Shown: piece after piece, positions 1-8,725 of the stretch
How positions within the stretch are numbered: position 1 is the first letter of the stretch
How the letters are laid out: each line of letters opens with the position of its first letter
Assembly (NCBI GenBank): GCA_947584295.1
Contig: CANPWM010000001.1
Span: forward strand, 62,001 to 126,000
Reading direction: 5' to 3'
DNA from: an uncultured Oscillospiraceae bacterium
GTDB lineage: Bacteria > Bacillota > Clostridia > Oscillospirales > Oscillospiraceae
DNA length: 64,000 nucleotides
The notes under the pieces: model-generated
The model's input: only the letters and a program-made list of their open reading frames with translations
The model's database searches: none
What the model was told of the DNA's origin: nothing
Program-made: the position numbers and the translations under genes

Positions 1-1
1 G

Positions 2-214
2 CGGCTGGACGCCATTCCCGCCCGGGAGGAGCTGGCGGGACTGCGGCCTGTCCTCCGGCGGACAGCCAAGCTGCGCCAGGGCCTTCTGGCGGAGGCCACC
101 GCCGCCTTGCGGGAGGCCAAGGCCCTCCACGACGAACTGGAGGCGCTGTATATCCCCAACGTGGATTTTGACGGCATCGACCGGCTGACCCGGCGGCATA
201 TCGAGGCGCTGTAA
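2..214 (+). CDS. C-terminal end of an unidentified protein (truncated by window edge)
   Basis: An open frame enters from the left edge and ends at TAA 212-214, giving 70 residues. The visible part is a charged, probably helical segment rich in Ala, Leu, Glu and Arg, ending in VDFDGIDRLTRRHIEAL. Codon use matches the neighbouring genes, so it is a real 3' end and not noise. I cannot assign a family from this piece; the helical tail would suit the C-terminus of a P-loop ATPase, but that is a guess. A separate promoter follows immediately, so the next gene is not simply its operon partner. Confidence 0.6.
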   Translation, partial: RLDAIPAREELAGLRPVLRRTAKLRQGLLAEATAALREAKALHDELEALYIPNVDFDGIDRLTRRHIEAL

Positions 215-217
215 GGC

Positions 218-246
218 TTTACTTTTCCCCGCCCCGGTGCTATAAT
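218..246 (+). promoter_or_regulatory. Predicted sigma-A promoter of the malY-like/MFS pair
   Basis: The -35 box TTTACT (218-223) and a perfect -10 box TATAAT (241-246) are separated by 17 bp. The GGGGGA ribosome site and ATG at 283 follow about 36 bp downstream of the -10. Confidence 0.6.
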
Positions 247-282
247 CTACCCAAATCACCAAAGACAGACGGGGGATTGCCT

Positions 283-1449
283 ATGTACGATTTTGACACG
301 CCCGCGCCCCGGACCGGTACCGGCGCCATCAAGTGGGATCTGCGCCAAAGCGCCTTTGGCAACGGCGGCGCTCTGCCCTTCTGGGTGGCCGATTCGGACT
401 ATATGTCGCCGCCGGAGGTGGTGGAGGCCCTGCAGGCGGCGGCCAAAAACTGCGTTTTCGGCTACACCGCCCCCACCCAACGCTACAAGGACGCGGTGGC
501 CGGGTGGATCGGCCGCCGCCACGGCTGGCAGATCGACACCGGCTGGCTTGTCCCCTCCACGGGCATCGTCTCGGAGCTTTCCAACATTGTCCGGTGCTTC
601 ACGGAAAAGGGCGACAAGGTGCTGATCCAGACGCCCGTCTACGACCCCTTTGCCGGTGTGGTGAGGGACGCGGGCAGGACGCTGGTGGAGAACCGACTCC
701 TGCATGACGAGCATCTGCGCTACACCATGGACTTTGAGGAGCTGGCCCGGCAGCTTTCCGCCGGGGTGAAGATGATGCTCCTCTGCTCGCCCCACAACCC
801 CGTGGGCCGGGTCTGGACGCGGGAGGAGGTCTGCCGGGTGGCGGCGCTCTGCCGTGAATACGGCGTACTGCTTGTGTCCGACGAGATCCACTGGGATATC
901 CTTATGCCGGGCCGCGCCCACTTCTCCGCCGGGAGCGCCGGGACTGACGGGAACGTTATCGTCCTGTGCGCCCCCAGCAAGACCTTCAACGTGGCGGGGC
1001 TTAAATGCTCCAACGACATTATCCCCGACGCCGCCCTGCGTGAGCGGCTGATTAAGTGGAAGGAGTCCTTTCACATGGAGGGGCCCAACAACATGGGGCT
1101 TGCCGCCTGCGAGGCGGCCTATACCCACGGCGGACGCTGGTGCGACGAGCAGAACGCGTATCTCTGGGAGAACGCCGCCCTTGTCAGAGAGACCTTTGCC
1201 CGGGAACTCCCGCAGGTGCGGATCGCGCCCCTGGAGGGAACGTATCTGATGTGGCTGGAGATCTCAAAGACCGGCCTCGGCTCCCGGGCCGTGTGCGAAA
1301 AGCTGAACAGGGCCGGGGCCATTCTCAACGACGGATACCGCTACGGGGACGATAGCTTTGTCAGGCTCAACATCGCCTGCCCCCGCGCCCAACTGAGGGC
1401 GGGCCTCGACGTGATGGTGGACTGTCTTGCCGGGGAGCTGAAACCATGA
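283..1449 (+). CDS. MalY/PatB-type PLP-dependent C-S lyase (cystathionine beta-lyase-like aminotransferase)
   Basis: A fold-type I PLP enzyme of the MalY/PatB branch of class I/II aminotransferases, predicted cytosolic. Members usually split cystathionine or cysteine conjugates, releasing a thiol, ammonia and a keto acid. Visible marks are the opening MYDFDTP, the CSPHNPVGRVW loop, SDEIHWDI, and SKTFNVAGL with the PLP lysine at about residue 233. The length (388 aa) is normal for the family. I chose ATG 283 because GGGGGA lies about 6 bp upstream and the family typically starts MYDFD; a TTG two codons earlier is less likely. Its last four bases overlap the MFS transporter, so the two are translationally coupled. 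Exact substrate unknown. Confidence 0.85.
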   Translation: MYDFDTPAPRTGTGAIKWDLRQSAFGNGGALPFWVADSDYMSPPEVVEALQAAAKNCVFGYTAPTQRYKDAVAGWIGRRHGWQIDTGWLVPSTGIVSELSNIVRCFTEKGDKVLIQTPVYDPFAGVVRDAGRTLVENRLLHDEHLRYTMDFEELARQLSAGVKMMLLCSPHNPVGRVWTREEVCRVAALCREYGVLLVSDEIHWDILMPGRAHFSAGSAGTDGNVIVLCAPSKTFNVAGLKCSNDIIPDAALRERLIKWKESFHMEGPNNMGLAACEAAYTHGGRWCDEQNAYLWENAALVRETFARELPQVRIAPLEGTYLMWLEISKTGLGSRAVCEKLNRAGAILNDGYRYGDDSFVRLNIACPRAQLRAGLDVMVDCLAGELKP

Positions 1450-2609
1450 CCCATCTGCTTTTAGCGGTGATCTATCTTTCCTTCATCTCCCTGGGCCTGC
1501 CGGACGCGCTGTTGGGCGCGGGCTGGCCGGTGATGTATACGGACTTAAAGGCCGGCCTGGCGGGAGCCGGCGTGATCTCCACCGTCATTTCCGTCTCCAC
1601 GGTGATCTCCAGCCTCAACTCCGACAGGCTCACCCGCCGCTTCGGCACGGGGACAGTCACCGCCGTCAGCGTGGCCATCACGGCGGCGGCCCTCTTCGGG
1701 TTTTCCGCCGCGCCGAATTTCTGGGCGCTGTGCCTGCTGGCCGTCCCTTACGGGCTGGGGGCCGGGGGCGTGGACGCGGCGGTGAACAACTACGCTGCCA
1801 TTCACTACTCCAGCCGCCACATGAGCTGGCTCCACTGTATGTGGGGCATCGGGGCCGCCGCGGGGCCGTACATCATGGGCTGGGCGCTGGCCTGCCGCAC
1901 CTGGCGGGCGGGCTACGCCGCCGTGGGGATCCTGCAGGTGGCCCTCACAGCCCTCCTTTTCCTCAGCCTCCCCCTTTGGCAGAGGCGGCCGGGGGAGGGG
2001 ACAGGGGAGCGGGGCGGCGGTATGCGCCTCTCCGACGTCCTGCGCCTTCCCGGGGTGATCCCCTTTGTGCTGACCTTCTTCTGCTACTGCGCCCTGGAGA
2101 GTACGGCGGGCCTCTGGGCCGCCAGCTTCCTGGTGCTGTGCCGGGGCGTGGACGAGGAGACCGCCGCCGGTTGGGCCAGCCTGTTCTACATAGGCATCAC
2201 CGCGGGCCGGTTCCTGAACGGGTTCCTCACCGCCAGACTTTCCGACCGAAAGCTGATCTCCCTGGGGGCCGCCGTGGCCGCCCTGGGGGCCGTCACCCTG
2301 CTCCTGCCCCTGGGCCGGGGCTTCGCCGTGGCGGGTCTCGTCCTCACGGGCCTGGGGTGCGCCCCGGTCTACCCCTGCATGATCCACTGCGCCCCGGTCT
2401 ATTTCGGCCCGGATCGCTCCCAGTCCGTCATTGGCGTTCAGATGGCGGCGGCGTACCTGGGTACTACCCTGGTGCCGCCGCTGTTCGGGGCCGTCGCCTC
2501 CCATATCTCCCTGGGCCTCTATCCCCCCGCCCTCCTGCTGCTGACGCTGGCGCTCTATGTGGGCCACCGGGCCGTGATGGCGCGGCTGGGGCCGGGTAAA
2601 GAGGCGTGA
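1446..2609 (+). CDS. Major facilitator superfamily transporter
   Basis: A 387-residue polytopic membrane protein with about 12 hydrophobic segments, opening directly with a membrane helix (LLLAVIYLSFISLGLPDALLG). The early SLGLPDALLGAGWP and the mid-protein GLGAGGVDAAVNNY motifs resemble the FucP/sugar branch of the MFS, in which the N after GVDAA is a hallmark. Its ATG overlaps the lyase stop (ATGA), so the two are expressed together; transport of the lyase substrate or product is an inference from that coupling. A central loop near residue 185 is Gly/Arg-rich, as expected for the cytoplasmic linker between the two six-helix halves. Confidence 0.8.
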   Translation: MTHLLLAVIYLSFISLGLPDALLGAGWPVMYTDLKAGLAGAGVISTVISVSTVISSLNSDRLTRRFGTGTVTAVSVAITAAALFGFSAAPNFWALCLLAVPYGLGAGGVDAAVNNYAAIHYSSRHMSWLHCMWGIGAAAGPYIMGWALACRTWRAGYAAVGILQVALTALLFLSLPLWQRRPGEGTGERGGGMRLSDVLRLPGVIPFVLTFFCYCALESTAGLWAASFLVLCRGVDEETAAGWASLFYIGITAGRFLNGFLTARLSDRKLISLGAAVAALGAVTLLLPLGRGFAVAGLVLTGLGCAPVYPCMIHCAPVYFGPDRSQSVIGVQMAAAYLGTTLVPPLFGAVASHISLGLYPPALLLLTLALYVGHRAVMARLGPGKEA

Positions 2610-2625
2610 AGCCATACTTTGAGTA

Positions 2626-2654
2626 CAAGGGCAGCCGGTTCCCGGCTGCCCTTG
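2626..2654. terminator. Perfect inverted repeat after the MFS gene
   Basis: A 13-bp perfect stem (2626-2638 with 2642-2654) and a 3-base loop lie 16 bp after the MFS stop. There is no immediate T-run, so it may act together with the hairpin at 2701. Confidence 0.5.
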
Positions 2655-2700
2655 ACTGTCAGAGAATTTAAAAATACGCAATTATACATACCGTCAAAAA

Positions 2701-2732
2701 AAGAGGATATCCCCCGGGGGATATCCTCTTTT
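2701..2732. terminator. Bidirectional intrinsic terminator between convergent genes
   Basis: A-run, a long perfect palindrome (GAGGATATCCCCC and its complement) and a T-run, placed between the plus-strand MFS gene and the minus-strand SLH gene. The A- and T-tracts on both sides allow termination in both directions. Confidence 0.8.
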
Positions 2733-2761
2733 GCTCTTTCGTGAGTGAGGAAAGCTTGTCC

Positions 2762-4543
2762 TCAGTTATTTTTCCAGCGGTACAGGAAGGCCGCCAGTTC
2801 GCATTTGGTGACGGAGCGCAGGGGAGAGAAGGACGTGGTGGAGGTACCCCGGGCGATCTCCTTATCGACGGCCCAGAGAATAGCGCCGGTGTAATATTCG
2901 CCGCTCTTCACGTCGCTGAAGGGGTTCTCCCGGCCCGCGGGCGTTTCCGCCCCGGCGGCACGGAAGAGGAAGGTCACCGTATCCTGCCGTTTCAGCGTCC
3001 CCTCGGGGTCGAAGGTGGTGGGGGTGGTGCCGTTGGTCACACCGGCCTCGGCGGCCCAGATGACGGCCTTGTAGCAGGCGTCCTCCGGGGAGATATCGGT
3101 AAAGGACGTCTCCAGCTTTTTAGGCTCGGGACTGCCCATGGCCCGCCAGATGCCCATGACCACCTCGGCGCGTTTCGCGGGGGTGTTCCGGCCAAAGACG
3201 TCCTCGGACTCCTGAAGCACATAGCCGTGCTTCACGCTCCACAGGACGGCGTCATACATCTCGTCGTCCGCCTTCACGTCGCTGAAGGAGGCCCCCACCT
3301 GCCGGGAGGTCAGCTCCTTGTCGGAGAGGGTATAGAAGGTGAGGACGTCGCCTTGGCTTACGTACCACATCACCTGCCCGTCCACGAAGATGGGCGCGCA
3401 GTCGGAAAGGGAGGCCCTGGCCGTCCACATCTTTCCGGCGGCCCCGTCCCGGTCGAAGGGGACGACGCAGAGGGTGTCGGTGATGTTCCCAGCCTTGTCC
3501 GTCCTGTTCCACAGGATATAGCCGCCGTCGTCGGTCAGGGCCAGCTGGGGCGTGGAGACGCCGGGATCGGAGAGCTTGACAGTCTCCACCTCCAGGGTCT
3601 CCTTGTCGATCACAGCCATATAGGCGGCCTTGTCGGCGTTTTTGCCGCTGACGCCGGCCCCGTCAAAGCTGTACGCCGCGATGTATTTCGTCCCGGTCTC
3701 CCCAAAACCGCCCAGGGAGGCCCCCGTGATTCGCCTGTCCCCGCCCTCTACGGAGGGGAAGGGCTGGACCATGACGCTGGTCACATCGCCCGCGGTCACC
3801 GTCGTACTGCCCGCAGGCCTTGCGAAAATGCTGATGACGGCCCCCCGGGAGGGAAAGTCGTCGCACTGATCCAGCGCCACGATGTGCCGCTGGCTGTCCA
3901 CGATCAAAAACTGGTTGAAGGAGTCGGACATATAGCCGCAGCCCACGTCCTCCACCTGATGGGCGGAGTCCGTCACCGCCATGTCGGACTGCCTGACGGC
4001 CACGGTCATGTTGGCCTGGGAGCGGTTGCCCGCCCGGTCGGCGTACATCTGGTGGCTGGTGCGCAGGTAGAGCATACCGCCGGACTCCGCCATGCGCAGG
4101 GAACCGCAGAAGAAGGGGACGCTGGTGTTGACGCCCTTGAGGCTTGCCTGGCCCAGCCGCTCCCAGCTCTTGGAGTATTTGACCACGCGAATGACCTCCA
4201 CGCTGTCCCGCTCCACGGGGTTGGACTGGCCAAAGACGAAGAAATTATACCGGCTCCCGGCGAAGAACCCGCCCCACAGGGGCAGCTCCATGGGGATCTC
4301 CAGGCTGTTTTTCAGCAGGAGATCCGGCCCGTACTCCTCCACCAAGGCGGCGGAACCCACCCGCTCCAGACGGGTGACGCCCCCCAGGCTGTTCTCAAAA
4401 AGATAGGAGGCCACAGGCGCGGCGTCCCAGGTGTTGTAGTTCTGAGCGCCTGAATTGGACGGCGTGTCCGCGGCAAAAGCGGCAAAGGAGACCGACAGCG
4501 CCAGTACCGCCGCCGTCAGCGCCGCCGCCAGACGTTTTTTCAC
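2762..4543 (-). CDS. Secreted S-layer-homology (SLH) domain surface protein
   Basis: A 593-residue exported protein. It starts with a clear signal peptide (MKKRLAAALTAAVLALSVSFAAFA, cleavage probably after AFA). The middle 360 or so residues are beta-rich and unassigned. Three SLH repeats follow at the C-terminus, beginning FSDVKADDEMYDAV, FTDISPEDACYKAV and FSDVKSGEYYTGAI; these usually anchor proteins to pyruvylated secondary cell-wall polymer. I chose the GTG start at 4543 because AAAGGAGGTG lies 7 bp upstream and the signal peptide begins there. It is monocistronic, with its own promoter (4610-4638) and terminator. The role of the middle region is unknown; it may be a propeller-like or sensory ectodomain. 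Confidence 0.85.
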   Translation of the reverse strand: MKKRLAAALTAAVLALSVSFAAFAADTPSNSGAQNYNTWDAAPVASYLFENSLGGVTRLERVGSAALVEEYGPDLLLKNSLEIPMELPLWGGFFAGSRYNFFVFGQSNPVERDSVEVIRVVKYSKSWERLGQASLKGVNTSVPFFCGSLRMAESGGMLYLRTSHQMYADRAGNRSQANMTVAVRQSDMAVTDSAHQVEDVGCGYMSDSFNQFLIVDSQRHIVALDQCDDFPSRGAVISIFARPAGSTTVTAGDVTSVMVQPFPSVEGGDRRITGASLGGFGETGTKYIAAYSFDGAGVSGKNADKAAYMAVIDKETLEVETVKLSDPGVSTPQLALTDDGGYILWNRTDKAGNITDTLCVVPFDRDGAAGKMWTARASLSDCAPIFVDGQVMWYVSQGDVLTFYTLSDKELTSRQVGASFSDVKADDEMYDAVLWSVKHGYVLQESEDVFGRNTPAKRAEVVMGIWRAMGSPEPKKLETSFTDISPEDACYKAVIWAAEAGVTNGTTPTTFDPEGTLKRQDTVTFLFRAAGAETPAGRENPFSDVKSGEYYTGAILWAVDKEIARGTSTTSFSPLRSVTKCELAAFLYRWKNN

Positions 4544-4609
4544 CGCGAAACACCTCCTTTGTGTTCTTATATGGCGGCCAAAAGCATGGCTGCCCCAAAA
4601 TGTATTTAG

Positions 4610-4638
4610 ATTATACACTCTTTCGTCAGAAATTTCAA
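4610..4638 (-). promoter_or_regulatory. Sigma-A promoter of the SLH protein gene
   Basis: Read on the minus strand: -35 TTGAAA (4638-4633), 17-bp spacer, perfect -10 TATAAT (4615-4610). It lies about 65 bp upstream of the GTG start. Confidence 0.75.
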
Positions 4639-4772
4639 CAAAATACATCGTTCATAATTTCGTTAAAACCTGTTCACAGCCCAAAGCGCCGCGGGGGAGG
4701 CAAATCGCCTGCCGGAAGGCGGGGCCGCGCTGTCGAATTTTAGAAAAAAATATAAAAATTGATTGGAAATCG

Positions 4773-4801
4773 TTGACTTTTTTAGGGGGAAGTGCTAAGA
4801 T
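4773..4801 (+). promoter_or_regulatory. Promoter of the E2-like/acyl-CoA ligase operon
   Basis: TTGACT (4773-4778), 17 bp, TAAGAT (4796-4801). A TATTAT at 4801-4806 is an alternative -10 with a longer spacer. It lies in the 323-bp divergent gap between the SLH gene and the acyltransferase gene. Confidence 0.5.
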
Positions 4802-4866
4802 ATTATGCGTGTAATTAGATGGTTAATATTTTAAAGTTTAAAGAACGAATGAAAGGGTAACACACA

Positions 4867-5739
4867 ATGAAAGAGAATAAACGGCGTTTGGGCGACCGGA
4901 AGGACGGCGCGCTTATCCGCGACCTTGACGCCATGCACTTTGTCGTGCCGCTCCTCTATCCCAACCGCTGCGACAACGAGGCGTATATCTCCGAGCGGAT
5001 CGACCTGACCAACATGAACGCCTATCTGGCTAAGCGGAACATAAATGAGACTGACTTTCCCTACACAATGTTCCATATTATTCTGGCGGCGCTGATAAAA
5101 ACCATCACCCTCCGGCCCAAGCTCAACCGCTTCATCGCCAACAAGAATATGTACCAGCGCAACGAGGTCTCCGCCAGCTTCGTGGTGAAGAAAAAATTCT
5201 CCGACCGTGGGGAGGAGGCCCTGGCCTTTGTCCATTCCAAGGACGGCGACACGCTGGACACTATCCACGAGTACATCAAAAGCCAGGTGATGTTCTGCCG
5301 CTCCGACAAAAAGGATCGCTCCACCGACTCCATGGAGTTCTTCACCAAGCTCCCCCGATTCGTCAGCAAGACGGCGGTGCATTTCGTCACGTTCCTGGAC
5401 CGCCACGGATGGTGTCCCCAGGTGCTGATCGCCACCGACCCCTACTACGCCTCGGTGATCATCTCCAACTTAGGCTCCATCAAGCTGAAAAGCGGTTATC
5501 ACCACCTGACCAACTGGGGTACCTGCTCGCTTTTCTGCATCATCGGCGAAAAGAGCATGAACCCCATCTTCGCCCCTGACGGGACATATGAGATGCGCGA
5601 GACCCTGGATCTGGGCCTCACCATCGACGAGCGCCTGGCCGACGGGTACTATTATTCCAAGTCCATTCGGCTTTTAAAGCATCTTTTAGAAAACCCCGCT
5701 CTGCTGGAGCGGCCCATGACCGAGGAGGTAGACTACTGA
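4867..5739 (+). CDS. E2-like (CAT superfamily) acyltransferase-domain protein without lipoyl domain
   Basis: A 290-residue cytosolic protein resembling the catalytic core of 2-oxoacid dehydrogenase E2 acyltransferases and chloramphenicol acetyltransferase. There is no lipoyl or subunit-binding domain in front. The ANLGSIG-like strand is seen as ISNLGSIKLKSGYHHLTNWGT. Near the C-terminus, IDERLADGYYYSKSIRLLKHLLENP aligns with the E2 motif DHRxxDG and its following helix, but the catalytic His is Glu here. It may therefore bind an acyl-CoA without classical transfer chemistry, or use another residue. It overlaps the next gene by one base, which points to a joint function with that acyl-CoA ligase. 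AAAGGG precedes the ATG. Confidence 0.7.
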   Translation: MKENKRRLGDRKDGALIRDLDAMHFVVPLLYPNRCDNEAYISERIDLTNMNAYLAKRNINETDFPYTMFHIILAALIKTITLRPKLNRFIANKNMYQRNEVSASFVVKKKFSDRGEEALAFVHSKDGDTLDTIHEYIKSQVMFCRSDKKDRSTDSMEFFTKLPRFVSKTAVHFVTFLDRHGWCPQVLIATDPYYASVIISNLGSIKLKSGYHHLTNWGTCSLFCIIGEKSMNPIFAPDGTYEMRETLDLGLTIDERLADGYYYSKSIRLLKHLLENPALLERPMTEEVDY

Positions 5740-7463
5740 TGAGCGAAACAGCCCCCAAAGCGCCCTGGCTCAAGAGCCTGGGCGATATGCCGTCCCACCT
5801 GGACTATTTCCAGGGTTCCCTTTATGAGATGGTAGCCAATGTGGCGGAGAAATACCCCGACAACGTCGCCTTTGACTTTATGGGCCGGCCCACCACCTAT
5901 CGGAAGATGATGGAGAGCATCAACCAGTGCGCCAAGGCCCTGAGGACCATCGGCGTGCGGGAGGGGGATCGGGTGACCATCGCCCTGCCCAACTGCCCCC
6001 AGGCCATCTTCATGTTCTACGCGGTGAACCGCATCGGGGCCATCGCCAATATGATCCACCCCCTGTCCAGCGAGAACGAGATCCAGTTCTACCTCAACGA
6101 GTCCAAGTCCGTCACCGTCATCACCCTGGATCAGTTCTACCACAAGATCGAGGCTATCCGCCAGAACACCTCCATCGTCAACGTCATCATCGCCCGGATT
6201 CGGGACGAGCTGTCCCAGCCGCTGAAAACCGGCTATATGCTCACGGAGGGCCGGAAGATCCAGAAGATCCCCGCCGACGCCCCGGTTATCATGTGGGGCG
6301 ATTTCATGCGCCTGGGCAACGCCTGCTTCTGGAACTATACCGTGGAGAAGAAGGCCGACGACCCCGCCGTGATCCTCTACTCCGGCGGCACCACCGGCAC
6401 CACCAAGGGGATCTTGCTCACAAACTACAACTTCAACGCCCTGGCCGCCCAGGTCATCGCGGTGAACCCCATGTTCCGCCCGGGGGACAAGATGCTGGCG
6501 GCCATGCCCGTGTTCCACGGCTTCGGCCTGGGCGTGTGTATCCACACCATGCTTGCCAACGGCGGGCGGTGCCTGCTGGTGCCGCGCTTCACCCCCAAGA
6601 GCTACGGCAAGCTGATCGTCAAGGAGAAATGCAACTTCATCGCCGGCGTTCCCACCTTGTTCGAGGCCCTGCTTCGTCTGCCCAGCATGGAGAAGGCGGA
6701 CTTAAGCTCCTTAAAGGGCGTGTTCTCCGGCGGCGACTCCCTGTCCATTGAGCTGAAAAAGAAGATGGACAAGTTCCTCTACGACCACAAGTGCGCCATT
6801 CAGGTGCGGGAGGGCTACGGCACCACCGAGACCGTCACGGCCTGCTGCCTGACGCCGCCCCACATTTATAAGGAGGGCTCCATCGGCCTGCCCTTCCCGG
6901 ACACCTTCATCAAGATCGTCAAGCCCGGCACCGACGAGGAGCTGCCCTACGGCCAGGAGGGCGAGATCCTGCTCTCCGGTCCCACCGTCATGCGGGAGTA
7001 TATCAAGCACCCGGAGGAGACGGCCAACACCCTGCGCCGCCACGCCGACGGACGCACCTGGGTCTACACCGGGGATCTGGGTACCATGGACGACGAGGGC
7101 TTCGTCTACTTCAAGGGCCGCGCCAAGCGCATGATCATCACCTCCGGCTACAACGTCTACCCGGCCCAGCTGGAGAACATCATCGACGCCTGTGAGCTGG
7201 TGCAGATGAGTTGCGTCATCGGCGTCAAGGACGACTACCGTATGCAGCGGGTAAAGGCCTTCGTGATGCTGAAGCCCGGCGTCCCCCAGAGCGAGGAGAC
7301 CCGCGAGGCGATCCTGGCCCACTGCCGCAAGAACATCGCCAAATACGCCATGCCCCGTGAGATCGAGTTCCGGGACGAGCTTCCCAAGACGCTGGTGGGC
7401 AAGGTGGCCTACCGCGTGCTGGAGCAGGAAGAGGAGGCCAAGTCCGCCGCCCAGGCGGAATAA
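5739..7463 (+). CDS. AMP-dependent acyl-CoA synthetase/ligase
   Basis: A 574-residue class I adenylate-forming enzyme. It activates a carboxylic acid with ATP to an acyl-AMP and then normally passes it to CoA. The P-loop is seen as LYSGGTTGTTKG, the A5 motif as YGTTET, the A7 motif as YTGDLGTMDDEGFVYFKGR and the hinge region as KRMIITSGYNVYPAQLENII; the A10 lysine region is LPKTLVGKVAYR. Length and order are complete. It resembles long-chain or medium-chain fatty acyl-CoA ligases more than acetyl-CoA synthetase; the substrate cannot be fixed from sequence. Start codon and upstream stop share a base (TGATG), so it is coupled to the E2-like gene. The 154-bp gap after it has an imperfect hairpin at 7495-7522. 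Confidence 0.85.
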   Translation: MSETAPKAPWLKSLGDMPSHLDYFQGSLYEMVANVAEKYPDNVAFDFMGRPTTYRKMMESINQCAKALRTIGVREGDRVTIALPNCPQAIFMFYAVNRIGAIANMIHPLSSENEIQFYLNESKSVTVITLDQFYHKIEAIRQNTSIVNVIIARIRDELSQPLKTGYMLTEGRKIQKIPADAPVIMWGDFMRLGNACFWNYTVEKKADDPAVILYSGGTTGTTKGILLTNYNFNALAAQVIAVNPMFRPGDKMLAAMPVFHGFGLGVCIHTMLANGGRCLLVPRFTPKSYGKLIVKEKCNFIAGVPTLFEALLRLPSMEKADLSSLKGVFSGGDSLSIELKKKMDKFLYDHKCAIQVREGYGTTETVTACCLTPPHIYKEGSIGLPFPDTFIKIVKPGTDEELPYGQEGEILLSGPTVMREYIKHPEETANTLRRHADGRTWVYTGDLGTMDDEGFVYFKGRAKRMIITSGYNVYPAQLENIIDACELVQMSCVIGVKDDYRMQRVKAFVMLKPGVPQSEETREAILAHCRKNIAKYAMPREIEFRDELPKTLVGKVAYRVLEQEEEAKSAAQAE

Positions 7464-7617
7464 GCCCCCCAGGCAGCACCGCTTACGTCCATTTCCCCTT
7501 CACCCCCTGGGGGAGTAAGGGGTCTCCGCGGCGAGAGCCGGGGATAGACAGACAAGGGAAACAAACCATTCACGCGGGCGCGCCGACGCATTACGGTGAG
7601 AAAAGGAAGGATTAGCC

Positions 7618-7923
7618 ATGAACAAAAATACCGATCAGCCCAGAAACGACGATCTCTACAAGGCGGTCATGGAGCTGCGGACACTGGACGAGTGCAAGCG
7701 GTTCTTTGACGATCTGTGCAGTATCTCCGAGCTTCGCGCCATGGAGCAGCGTTTCCAGGTGGCCGAGCTTCTCCACCAGGGAATGATCTACAACGACATT
7801 CTGGAAAAGACCGGCGCCTCCAGCGCCACCATCAGCCGCGTCAACCGCTCCCTGCGGTACGGCAACGACGGCTACGCCGTCCTCTTCCAGCGCATGGAGG
7901 AGAAGGAGAACCGGGGTAAGTGA
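7618..7923 (+). CDS. TrpR/YerC/YecD-family DNA-binding protein
   Basis: A 101-residue protein of the YerC branch of the Trp repressor superfamily. The helix-turn-helix core is visible: a MEQRFQVAELLHQGMIYNDI helix, then KTGASSATISRVNRSLRYG as the recognition helix. Members are small cytosolic DNA-binding proteins; the B. subtilis relative is not well understood and the target here is unknown. GGAAGGA stands about 7 bp before the ATG. Its last four bases overlap the start of the methyltransferase gene, so the two form an operon. Confidence 0.85.
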   Translation: MNKNTDQPRNDDLYKAVMELRTLDECKRFFDDLCSISELRAMEQRFQVAELLHQGMIYNDILEKTGASSATISRVNRSLRYGNDGYAVLFQRMEEKENRGK

Positions 7924-8666
7924 GCGCCTATCTGTCCCTGGCTCCCTGGTATGACGACCTGACCCGCGACGTCCCCTATGGGGCCTTTGCCGACTTTTAT
8001 GAGGCGATCTTCCAGAAATACGGCGTCACGCCGTCCCTGATACTCGATCTGGCCTGCGGCACGGGCACGCTCACCCTGGAGCTTGCCCGCCGCGGCTATG
8101 AGCTGATCGGCGTGGACGGCTCCGAGGATATGCTGGCCGTGGCCCAGGAAAAGGCCCTTGAGGCGTCCGTGGACGTGAAGCCCCTCTTTTTGTGCCAGAC
8201 CATGGAGGCCCTGGATCTTTACGGCACCGTCTCCGCCGCCGTGTGTTCTTTGGACGGCGTCAACTATCTGCCGCCCGATTCCCTGGGGACGGTCTTTGAA
8301 AGACTGCGCCTTTTTGTGGAACCCGGCGGGCTTTTTATCTTCGACGTGAACACCCCCGAGAGGCTCGCCGCCCTGGACGGACAGCTTTTTTGCGACGAGA
8401 CAGAGGAGGTATTCTGCGTCTGGCGGGCCGAGATGACCCCCGACAGGGCCGCCCTCCGCTACGGCCTTGACATCTTCGCCCATTTGGAGGCGGACGCCTG
8501 GGAGCGGGGCGGGGAGGAGCATATCGAATATTTGCACGCTGTCGAGACGCTGAAGCGGGAGCTTGCCGCCCACGGCTTCGGCGACATCGGCGTGTTCGGC
8601 GAGCTTACCCTCGACGCGCCCAAAAAGGGCGAACAGCGGATTTTTCTGGCCGCGAGAAGGGTATAA
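7920..8666 (+). CDS. Class I SAM-dependent methyltransferase
   Basis: A 248-residue Rossmann-fold methyltransferase. Motif I is LDLACGTGTLTLELARRGYELIGVDGS (residues about 40-67), followed by an acidic loop and the LFIFDVNTP strand. This arrangement matches small-molecule and YcgJ/Methyltransf_25-type enzymes; the substrate is unknown. The start is GTG at 7920, overlapping the TrpR-like gene by 4 nt. A weak -10-like TATAAT at 8662-8667 overlaps its stop codon and probably serves hslO. Confidence 0.8.
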   Translation: MSAYLSLAPWYDDLTRDVPYGAFADFYEAIFQKYGVTPSLILDLACGTGTLTLELARRGYELIGVDGSEDMLAVAQEKALEASVDVKPLFLCQTMEALDLYGTVSAAVCSLDGVNYLPPDSLGTVFERLRLFVEPGGLFIFDVNTPERLAALDGQLFCDETEEVFCVWRAEMTPDRAALRYGLDIFAHLEADAWERGGEEHIEYLHAVETLKRELAAHGFGDIGVFGELTLDAPKKGEQRIFLAARRV

Positions 8667-8725
8667 TAAATACGACTACAATACGACTACGCCCTTTTAT
8701 GGGGAAGCATTTTACGGAGAACGAT

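Noticed and set aside
2741..4453. A plus-strand frame of 570 codons opposite the SLH protein
   Set aside because: The minus-strand gene has a promoter, ribosome site, signal peptide and three SLH repeats; the plus frame has none of these.
8699..8725. The earlier ATG at 8699 as start of hslO
   Set aside because: No ribosome site precedes it, while GGAG precedes ATG 8726 and family alignment begins there.
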